NCBI GenBank assembly: GCA_021773235.1
Contig: JAJFKL010000016.1
Coordinates: 1-43,246, forward strand
Direction: 5' to 3'
DNA: 43,246 bases
From: Gammaproteobacteria bacterium
GTDB lineage: Bacteria > Pseudomonadota > Gammaproteobacteria > Eutrophobiales > Eutrophobiaceae
Both the position numbers and the translations under genes were made by a program. Below the pieces are notes generated by a model. It saw only the letters and a program-made list of their open reading frames with translations. It did no database searches and was not told the DNA's origin. This document shows positions 23,916-30,521 of this stretch, in pieces. How positions within the stretch are numbered: the first letter of the stretch is position 1; each line of letters opens with the position of its first letter.

Positions 23916-26013
23916 TTCTTTTACAGAAAAAAGTCCGGAAGAAAAAGAAGCTGCTTATGATGAATTAAAACGATTACTGCTTAATGATGAGCAGCAATCA
24001 CTTGAAGAAATTCGTCATCACCTATTTGATAAAAAGCAGCGTTCCGAAGACATAGCAGAGGTTCTGTCAGACTCTGTTGCTTCAGCATCGAAAGATCCTG
24101 AGCCGTTGTCTAATGCCATGGGTACAGTCATCCATGGTTCTATCAGTAAATTAATTAAAAATGACCCACAAGAATTTGCAGATGCTTTGTTCCCGGTGAT
24201 GGGGCCAGCAATACGCAAATCCATCAATGAGACATTAAAGTCTTTTATGCAGTCATTAAACCAGGTGTTGGAGCAAAATACCTCCGCTCAGGGTTTGAAA
24301 TGGCGTTTTGAAAGTTGGCGTAAAGGCGTGCCTTACGCAGAGTTAGTACTTAAAAACACGCTAGTCTACCGTGTTGATGAAGTGTTCTTGATTCAACCTG
24401 GTTCAGGTTTACTCATGGGTCATGCTGCTCACCCTGATGCAGTGACTGAAGATAGTGATGCGGTATCAGCAATGCTCTCTGCAATCCAAGATTTTGTCCG
24501 TGATTCGTTCGCGGAAGACAAAAAGAGCGGTCTTGAAACAGTTGAGTTAGGCGAACATGTACTTTGGGTTGTTGCCGGACCGCAAGCGATTCTGGCCTGT
24601 GCTATTCGTGGTATTGCGCCTTTAAATTTGCGTACCAAGCTGCAAGAGGTCCTGGAAAAAATTCATTCAGATTATAAAGATGAACTACATGCATTCGAAG
24701 GTGATCGCGACAGCATGGGGCAAGTAGATGATGTATTGGGAACTTGCTTGGATGCGCAACGTGCAACAGGTTCAGAAAGTGATGAAAAGAAATCATTTTT
24801 TTCGCCACCACTCATAATCATTTTATTGTTTGTATTTATTCTTGGTAGTTATATTGTTTGGCGTAATGTTGATCATGCAACACGTTTGGATCAGTTAAAG
24901 GCTGATCTGGATGCACGGCAAGGTGTTATTTTGTACGAAGTAAATGAACTTGATGATCAATTTAAATTACAACTGTTAATCGATCCACTCGCTGACCCTG
25001 TTGATTCTTTACCAGAAAAATATAAATTTGCTGAAAACGACTTGGTGTTCATTAAAACAGCGTATCAATCATTAGAACCCGAAATATTATTACGTCGCGT
25101 GACACGATTATTGAATCCACCTGAAACAGCATCAATGTCAATATCTGATAATACTTTAATTATTAGCGGCGTTGCACCGAGTAAATGGATCAATGAGAGT
25201 AAAGTTTTGTTGCGTTCAGTCATCGATTTCACAACAATTGATACAAGCGCTTTAACACCAGATTATTCAGCAATTGAGAAATCGGTAAAAGAACAATTGA
25301 ACTTGCCTGACACTATTACAGTAGTCTTTGATGGTTCTGAATTAAAACTATACGGGCGAGCACCAGCAGAATGGTTATTATGGTATAGAGACCAAAATGT
25401 TGATATTGAACAAGTTAATCAGATAGATGATGCGCAACTCATAGTAGATAGAAGCAGTTTATTGAATTGGGTAAAGTCGCAATTAAATATTCCAGAAACG
25501 GTAACATTTAGGGTTGATAATAAGAGGTTAGTGTTAGAAGGCAATGCTTCTTATCAATGGGTTAATAGCCTTGATGTTTCGAAGCATGATAACCCATGGA
25601 TCAATTCTATTGATTCAAGACATGTCACGGTTAATGAAATAGAAGAACTCGAGGCCTTGCGTGGTTCAATAGAAGTGACACGTATCTATTTTAGTGATGG
25701 TACGGAGACGGTTGTTGGTGTTGATGAAATTTTAAAGAATTTGGTAGAAAAAATTAACCGACTATCTGTTCTTGCTTCAACGCTTGATTATCAGATTCAA
25801 ATAAATCTAGTTGGTTATACAGATGGACTCGGTAGCCTCAGAAAGAATCAGGCACTGGCAATCAAACGCGCAGAGTGGACAAAGCAACAATTAGAAGACA
25901 GTGGCGTTACATCAGCTGTACTTCAAGCAATAGCCGCAGAGATTGTATTAAGTGATCAAATGTCTATTGCAAATAGACGTGTTGAATTTAAACTGTATAT
26001 AAAAACAAACTAG
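23908..26013 (+). CDS. Membrane-spanning OmpA-like protein with cytoplasmic roadblock/longin-like region
   Basis: This 701-residue protein has an N-terminal cytoplasmic part (1-298) and one membrane helix (about 300-318, PPLIIILLFVFILGSYIVW). The periplasmic part (319-701) follows. Residues about 150-268 (VDEVFLIQPGSGLLMGH, AMLSAIQDFVRDSF, an RGIAP strand) look like a roadblock/longin-type alpha-beta fold. The periplasmic part has three about 62-residue repeats (starting near 402, 464, 526; LN[LI]P[DE]T...L.G.A...W) and a C-terminal OmpA domain. Asp639 (GYTDG) and Arg654 (IKRAEW) have the same 15-residue spacing as the diaminopimelate-binding pair of OmpA, so peptidoglycan binding is likely. 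The start overlaps the previous gene by 8 bp, and the GTPase gene begins 3 bp after the stop. A physical link between cytoplasmic GTPase and cell wall is inferred. Confidence 0.9.
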   Translation: MTDSFTEKSPEEKEAAYDELKRLLLNDEQQSLEEIRHHLFDKKQRSEDIAEVLSDSVASASKDPEPLSNAMGTVIHGSISKLIKNDPQEFADALFPVMGPAIRKSINETLKSFMQSLNQVLEQNTSAQGLKWRFESWRKGVPYAELVLKNTLVYRVDEVFLIQPGSGLLMGHAAHPDAVTEDSDAVSAMLSAIQDFVRDSFAEDKKSGLETVELGEHVLWVVAGPQAILACAIRGIAPLNLRTKLQEVLEKIHSDYKDELHAFEGDRDSMGQVDDVLGTCLDAQRATGSESDEKKSFFSPPLIIILLFVFILGSYIVWRNVDHATRLDQLKADLDARQGVILYEVNELDDQFKLQLLIDPLADPVDSLPEKYKFAENDLVFIKTAYQSLEPEILLRRVTRLLNPPETASMSISDNTLIISGVAPSKWINESKVLLRSVIDFTTIDTSALTPDYSAIEKSVKEQLNLPDTITVVFDGSELKLYGRAPAEWLLWYRDQNVDIEQVNQIDDAQLIVDRSSLLNWVKSQLNIPETVTFRVDNKRLVLEGNASYQWVNSLDVSKHDNPWINSIDSRHVTVNEIEELEALRGSIEVTRIYFSDGTETVVGVDEILKNLVEKINRLSVLASTLDYQIQINLVGYTDGLGSLRKNQALAIKRAEWTKQQLEDSGVTSAVLQAIAAEIVLSDQMSIANRRVEFKLYIKTN

Positions 26014-26016
26014 GTT

Positions 26017-26526
26017 ATGGCTGAAGTTTCTAAAAAGATTTGTTTAGTCGGTTCCTTTGGCGTTGGGAAGACGAGCTTGATCGCGCGGTTTGTTCGCCAA
26101 ACATTTTCCGAAAAATATCTTACTACCCTTGGGGTAAAGATAGACACTAAAGTCGTTGAATTGAATAGTGGTGATTTTTGTAAATTAATCATTTGGGATA
26201 TTGCTGGTAAAGAGGACTATTCATCAACAGATAAGCAATACATAAAAGGTTCATCGGGATGCATCTATGTTGTTGACGGTACACGTAAGGCAACGGCTGA
26301 AGCGGTACTTAATTTGAAACAGCAAGTAGTTGAAGAACTCGGTGACATTCCGAGCCTTTGTGCTGTTAATAAATCAGATCTGGAAGAAGAGTGGGAACTG
26401 ACGGATGAGGTTCAAGTGCAACTTAAAAAAGAAATGAATTATCTTTTTAAGACCAGTGCGCTAAACGGCAAGCAGGTTGAAAATGCCTTTTCTAAACTTG
26501 CGGAGTTAATGTTGAACAATGGCTGA
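26017..26526 (+). CDS. Ras/Rab-like small GTPase
   Basis: This 169-residue single-domain GTPase has all five G motifs: G1 GSFGVGKT (12-19), G2 Thr37 in TTLGVKI, G3 DIAG (61-64), G4 NKSD (118-121) and G5 SAL (147-149). Size and motif spacing match the Ras superfamily group found in bacteria (Rup/Rab-like) rather than TRAFAC translation or era-type GTPases. The residue at the Ras Gln61 position is Lys65 (DIAGKED), so intrinsic hydrolysis may be slow or depend on a partner-supplied residue. There is no C-terminal cysteine or membrane anchor. It sits 3 bp after the OmpA-like gene and overlaps the kinase-like gene by 8 bp. It probably switches with the roadblock-like region of its neighbour as regulator (inference). 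Confidence 0.94.
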   Translation: MAEVSKKICLVGSFGVGKTSLIARFVRQTFSEKYLTTLGVKIDTKVVELNSGDFCKLIIWDIAGKEDYSSTDKQYIKGSSGCIYVVDGTRKATAEAVLNLKQQVVEELGDIPSLCAVNKSDLEEEWELTDEVQVQLKKEMNYLFKTSALNGKQVENAFSKLAELMLNNG

Positions 26527-28393
26527 CTCTCCGTTTAGTGTTTATCGTTTATTACGGCAGCATTTGCTTGATGCTGCAAAGCCTGCTTATTTGGTAACGA
26601 CTCAAGATCTTAAATTAGTTACCGCGAGTGGTGATCTATCCTTTTATGATTTGACAGGTATTGGGAAAGGCGAGTCTTGTGAGTCACGACTGGACTTTCT
26701 GATCGGTTACGATGTGTCTGAACCCTTGGAACTTCGTTTTTATCAAACAACTGATGAAGTCGTTGCGCATGTAGTATTACTACCACATGAAGGACGCTTG
26801 ATTATCCTGTTCATGGATGCGACAGAAGCCTATAAACAAGAAGTTAAGGTGCAACAGAAGACTAACGATTTACTCATTCTTTCTGAAAAGCAGGATGTGA
26901 TTGTTAAAGAGTTGGTCAAAGCGCGTGACAGCATTGCAAATAAGCACGAAGAGTTAGTTGAAGCAAATCAAGCCAAGGCAAAATTCATTGCCAGTATGTC
27001 GGAAGATCTTAAATCACCATTAACTTCGATACTGGGACATGCCAGCCTGTTGAAAAATGTTTTGGATGATTCACCAAATAATTTAAAAATGATCGAAGCC
27101 ATTGAGCGCGGTGGACGTCATTTATTGACCTTAGTCGAAAATTCATTGGATCAAATGAATATTGAGCTTGACCATATGAAGTTAAAAGTCGGGCCAGTGG
27201 ACATAAATGATTTGCTACAAGATATTGAATCAGTATTTTTACCATTAGCAAAACGTAAAAAATTAAAATTCTCATTGGTAATCGAATCCTTGCCGCCAAA
27301 CAAGGTAAAGCTTGATGAGATCCGGTTACGTCAGATACTTGTTAATCTACTTAATAATTCAATTAAATATACTGACATGGGTCAAATTAAACTGACCTCG
27401 CGTTGGGAAGATAACCTTTTAAAGCTTGATGTTTATGATACTGGGCGAGGTATCCCTGAATCATATCGAAAAGACATCTTTACAGCGTTTAAAGCCGGAC
27501 GTGATAAAAATACCAAGACACAAGGAAAAGGATTAGGGTTATCAATTGCTAAACATTTATTGGACTTAATGGATGGTGAGATCCGTTGTGAGTCAGTACA
27601 GGGGGCAGAAACCCATTTCAAACTACGAATACCGGCAGATGTAGTTCATTCAAGCCAAGCTAGCACGACGATAATTGATGATTTGGAGTTTGGAGAGAAT
27701 GCACATATTCTCGTTGTTGATTCGAGTGAAGATCTTTGTCAGCTTTATGATATGGCTTTAAGCAAAGCAGGCTTTGTAGTCTCAACATGTACTACATCAG
27801 AAGCAGGACTCAAGATTGCTGCTGAAAGGACACCAAGTCTAATTTTGATTAGTTTGAAGCAACTAGATGATTGTTTGAATATTACAAGAAAACTTCGTGC
27901 AGCAGGGAATGGTCAACCACTCCTTGTGCAACTTAGTCTGGAATCAAGTGCATCAAGTCGTTCTGTGTTTGAAGCTGGTGGTAATGGTTTCTTAACAAAG
28001 CCGATCAATATTATTGATCTGATTGAAACTGTTAAGGCATACGTATCACCGAATCAGACAGATGATTCCGATGTAACAATGCGGACTTATTTACGAGAGC
28101 GTTTTAATGAATATTTAAATCTTAAGATTAAATATTTTCTTGATATTACAACACAACTTTCAAATAGTACGTTTGATATAGGTGCTTATCAGTTGCTGGA
28201 AAATGAGCTGCGGCAATTATTGCTTACCACAGAGATGTATGGTTATAACGCTATTACTAATGCGTCAAAAGTAACAGAGAACATATTAAAAAATCGTGCT
28301 GAGTATGGCTCTGATGAATTGTTGAAGAAACTATTAAATGGATTGAAAATGCTTAATACTGAAATTCAATTTGTTTTAGATAATAATTTATAA
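26519..28393 (+). CDS. Degenerate histidine kinase-receiver protein (pseudo-hybrid kinase)
   Basis: This 624-residue cytoplasmic protein starts with a PAS-like N-terminal region (1-105) and a coiled coil (105-150). In the HisKA-like helix the H-box reads SMSEDLKSPL, with Glu162 replacing the phosphoacceptor His. The HATPase domain looks intact (NNSIKYT with Asn280; DTGRGIP with Asp307; GKGLGLSIA). The receiver-like domain (about 397-510) reads VVDSSED (second acidic residue lost) and LILISLKQL (Ser445 where the phosphoacceptor Asp should be), though FLTKP (Lys494) remains. A helical tail (520-624) could be Hpt-like but has no HxxKG motif. It can probably bind ATP but cannot run a classical phosphorelay. 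Last gene of the operon, overlapping the GTPase gene by 8 bp; it is convergent with the thioredoxin gene 21 bp away. Confidence 0.92.
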   Translation: MADSPFSVYRLLRQHLLDAAKPAYLVTTQDLKLVTASGDLSFYDLTGIGKGESCESRLDFLIGYDVSEPLELRFYQTTDEVVAHVVLLPHEGRLIILFMDATEAYKQEVKVQQKTNDLLILSEKQDVIVKELVKARDSIANKHEELVEANQAKAKFIASMSEDLKSPLTSILGHASLLKNVLDDSPNNLKMIEAIERGGRHLLTLVENSLDQMNIELDHMKLKVGPVDINDLLQDIESVFLPLAKRKKLKFSLVIESLPPNKVKLDEIRLRQILVNLLNNSIKYTDMGQIKLTSRWEDNLLKLDVYDTGRGIPESYRKDIFTAFKAGRDKNTKTQGKGLGLSIAKHLLDLMDGEIRCESVQGAETHFKLRIPADVVHSSQASTTIIDDLEFGENAHILVVDSSEDLCQLYDMALSKAGFVVSTCTTSEAGLKIAAERTPSLILISLKQLDDCLNITRKLRAAGNGQPLLVQLSLESSASSRSVFEAGGNGFLTKPINIIDLIETVKAYVSPNQTDDSDVTMRTYLRERFNEYLNLKIKYFLDITTQLSNSTFDIGAYQLLENELRQLLLTTEMYGYNAITNASKVTENILKNRAEYGSDELLKKLLNGLKMLNTEIQFVLDNNL

Positions 28394-28414
28394 TAAAGCT
28401 ACTAGTAATTATTA

Positions 28415-29002
28415 TTAGCCAGATTCTGCTAATAATTCATTTATCTTTTTTTCAATGCGTGTGGCTTGTTGATCGCCTTCATGAGTTTCGCCGAAAAAAA
28501 CAGAACGTACCTGACCTTTTTTGTCGATAAGGTAAAATGCTGGCCAGTATTTATTATGCATCGCGCGCCAATAGGTAAAGTCGTTATCAATCATGATTGG
28601 ATGATGCAGTTTAAATTCTTTTGTCTTTGCTTCAATTTTACTTCTCACTTTCTCGTGATCAAATTCAGGTGTGTGTACACCTATGACTTGGAGCCCTTTT
28701 GCCTCAAGTCGTTTTTCTAATTTATTCATCCAGGGAAAGGAGTTGTAGCAATTCCAACAATCGAAGGTCCAGAAATCAAGCAATACAACTTTACCTTTTA
28801 AATCATTTAGAGCGAGTGGTTTTGAATTAATCCAATCTTTATCTTGATCATGATGAAATTCTGCAGCGGGGAAGGATTCATTTAATGTCGCGGCAATTGA
28901 AGGCGTTAATGATTTGATCGTAATTACGCTACAAATTGTAATAATAAATAAATTGATGGTTAGTCGTTTAACCGTCATGGATGGAGTAATTGAAATGTGC
29001 AT
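28415..29002 (-). CDS. TlpA-like / DipZ-C-like periplasmic thioredoxin-fold protein
   Basis: The 195-residue protein has an N-terminal membrane segment or signal anchor (about 12-35). A redoxin domain follows with LKGKVVLLDFWTF, the redox motif CWNC (82-85), GVHTPEFDHEK and the cis-Pro region KYWPAFYLID. The FWT[FY].C.NC and VIGVHTPEF signatures match the thioredoxin domain group found in DipZ C-termini and AhpC/TSA-TlpA proteins. CWNC is an unusual active-site dipeptide. It probably acts in periplasmic disulfide reduction or cytochrome/metal-site maturation. The start at 29002 has AAGG 8 nt upstream; an internal Met (residue 9) is possible. Confidence 0.9.
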   Translation of the reverse strand: MHISITPSMTVKRLTINLFIITICSVITIKSLTPSIAATLNESFPAAEFHHDQDKDWINSKPLALNDLKGKVVLLDFWTFDCWNCYNSFPWMNKLEKRLEAKGLQVIGVHTPEFDHEKVRSKIEAKTKEFKLHHPIMIDNDFTYWRAMHNKYWPAFYLIDKKGQVRSVFFGETHEGDQQATRIEKKINELLAESG

Positions 29003-29074
29003 ACCCTTCGCCTTTCTAATACAATTCTGACTACGACAGTAATAACTGTCCCTTGTTCACTACAGAGATGAATA

Positions 29075-29593
29075 ATGACAATTAGAAGTTACAAAGATAA
29101 ATCACCCAAGATACACGAAACCGCTTATGTTGATGAAACTGCTGTCGTCATTGGTGATGTGACCATAGGCAAAGATACTTCCGTCTGGCCAATGACGGTT
29201 ATCCGTGGTGACGTGAATTCAATCACCATTGGCGCACGTACGAATATACAGGATGGTTCCGTTCTGCATGAATCACATACGAGTGATTTTTCTCCTGGAT
29301 ATCCTCTTGTGATTGGCGATGATGTAACCGTTGGGCATAAAGCGCTCTTGCATGCTTGTACCGTCGGTAATCAATGTTTGATCGGCATGTCTGCCACAGT
29401 TATGGATGGTGCTGTATTGGGAGATAATGTGATTATTGGTGCAGGCAGTTTGGTACCTCCGGGTAAACAACTTGAATCAGGTTATTTATATGTAGGTAGT
29501 CCGGTAAAACGAGTGCGTGAGTTAAATGAAAAAGAACTAGCATTCCTGAAATATTCCGCGAATCATTATTCAGTTCTAAAAGATAATTATTAA
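29075..29593 (+). CDS. Gamma-class carbonic anhydrase family protein (left-handed beta-helix)
   Basis: This 172-residue hexapeptide-repeat protein fits the YrdA/PaaY/Cam group. Zinc-ligand histidines are His65 (SVLH), His88 and His93 (VGHKALLH). The catalytic-site signature residues Arg44/Asp46 (RGDV) and Gln59/Asp60 (NIQDGS) are present. Repeats such as AVVIGDVTIGKDTSVWPM and AVLGDNVIIGAGSLV run through residues 20-145, with a C-terminal helix after it. Trimeric and cytoplasmic. Many members have weak or no CO2 hydration activity, so function is given at family level only. It is divergent from the thioredoxin gene (72-bp gap). Confidence 0.93.
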   Translation: MTIRSYKDKSPKIHETAYVDETAVVIGDVTIGKDTSVWPMTVIRGDVNSITIGARTNIQDGSVLHESHTSDFSPGYPLVIGDDVTVGHKALLHACTVGNQCLIGMSATVMDGAVLGDNVIIGAGSLVPPGKQLESGYLYVGSPVKRVRELNEKELAFLKYSANHYSVLKDNY

Positions 29594-29630
29594 GAATAGC
29601 TGTCAGTAATCAATTTATTGATAGCACAAG

Positions 29631-29666
29631 AGTCTGTTTTACCATGATGAACGCCAGAAACAGGCT
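29631..29666. terminator. Possible weak hairpin after the carbonic anhydrase gene
   Basis: AGTCTGTTT (29631-29639) pairs with AAACAGGCT (29658-29666), with one G-U pair and an 18-nt loop. There is no clean T-run after it, so terminator function is doubtful. Confidence 0.25.
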
Positions 29667-29718
29667 ATTTATCACAAACCTCCTTCCCCCTCCTTAAAAG
29701 TGCTTTATTGAGCTATTG

Positions 29719-29732
29719 TTGATATAAATCAA
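29719..29732 (+). promoter_or_regulatory. Perfect FNR/Anr-type box TTGAT-N4-ATCAA
   Basis: The sequence TTGATATAAATCAA matches the FNR consensus at every defined base. A -10-like TACAAT lies at 29754-29759, predicting a start near 29766. The box is then centred about 41 bp upstream, the class II FNR activation position. It should control the phosphate-import operon starting at 29813. Confidence 0.65.
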
Positions 29733-29753
29733 AGTCAAAGAAACCTTAGCAAT

Positions 29754-29759
29754 TACAAT
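29754..29759 (+). promoter_or_regulatory. -10 element TACAAT of the phosphate operon
   Basis: It matches TATAAT in 5 of 6 bases and stands 21 bp after the FNR box, the usual spacing in FNR-dependent promoters. No good -35 is present, as expected for an activated promoter. Confidence 0.5.
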
Positions 29760-29768
29760 TAAATTAGA

Positions 29769-29790
29769 CGGTTGGTGGTTATTTCAACCG
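29769..29790 (+). promoter_or_regulatory. 5'-UTR hairpin CGGTTG-N10-CAACCG
   Basis: A 6-bp perfect stem sits at the very 5' end of the predicted leader and ends 10 bp before the GAGGA Shine-Dalgarno at 29801-29805. It could stabilise the message or affect translation. Confidence 0.35.
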
Positions 29791-29812
29791 GCTATCAATA
29801 GAGGAAATGTAT

Positions 29813-30487
29813 ATGCGAAATATCATTAGTGTTTTTGGTCGTTCACCCTTCGTACCCTTGCAAATGCATATGGAAAAAGTTGTCGAATGTGTAGAACAAG
29901 TTCCGATAATTATAGAAGTATACAGGCAAGGCGATAGCGAAAAAGTCGAGTCCATAGCCGATAAAATATCAAAACTGGAACATAAAGCAGATCTTATTAA
30001 ACACGATATACGTAATAGCTTGCCGCGTGGATTATTTATGCCCGTGGATCGTTCCAAGCTTCTCAAAATACTAAGTCTTCAAGATGGTATTGCCAACCGA
30101 GCTGAAGATGCAGCAGTTTTACTTACTTTCAAACAGGCCAAAGTCTTTGAAGGGTTTGAAGCTGCATTTGATATCTTCTTGGAGAACTGCCTCGCAACAT
30201 TCAATTTGTCTCGAAACATCATTGAGCTTTTGGATGAATTATTGGAGACAGGATTTGGTGGTATTGAAGCAAATAAGGTCAATGAGTTGATCGACAAGGT
30301 TGCCCTCAAAGAACACGAAGCCGACGTTAGCCAGAAGGAATTAGTCAGGTTATTACTTGCGCATGAAGACCGTATTTCTTATGGAGATTTTTTTCTGTGG
30401 ACTCGTGTAATACAACAAATTAGCGGCATTGCTGATCGATCAGACAAATTAGCAGCAACAATCCGAAATACCCTTGAATCGAGATAG
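29813..30487 (+). CDS. DUF47 / TIGR00153 family PhoU-like protein (PiT accessory)
   Basis: The 224-residue all-helical cytoplasmic protein opens with MRNIISVFGRSPFVPLQMHM. It contains LEHKADLIKHDIRNSLPRGLFMPVDRSKLLKIL (two parts: the E.xAD...R motif and the P.dR..l block) and a second half with KEHEADVSQKEL. This is the PhoU-like fold encoded immediately before low-affinity PiT phosphate permeases, thought to modulate them. ATG 29813 is preferred because GAGGA at 29801-29805 lies 7 nt upstream; the ATG at 29807 is too close. It is followed after 34 bp by the permease gene. Confidence 0.93.
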   Translation: MRNIISVFGRSPFVPLQMHMEKVVECVEQVPIIIEVYRQGDSEKVESIADKISKLEHKADLIKHDIRNSLPRGLFMPVDRSKLLKILSLQDGIANRAEDAAVLLTFKQAKVFEGFEAAFDIFLENCLATFNLSRNIIELLDELLETGFGGIEANKVNELIDKVALKEHEADVSQKELVRLLLAHEDRISYGDFFLWTRVIQQISGIADRSDKLAATIRNTLESR

Positions 30488-30521
30488 ATTCCGATTTTGA
30501 CGTATAAAGGAAACTAATAAG

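Noticed and set aside
28198..28393. A functional Hpt domain at the end of the pseudokinase
   Set aside because: The region is helical and of suitable size, but no HxxKG phosphoacceptor motif is present.
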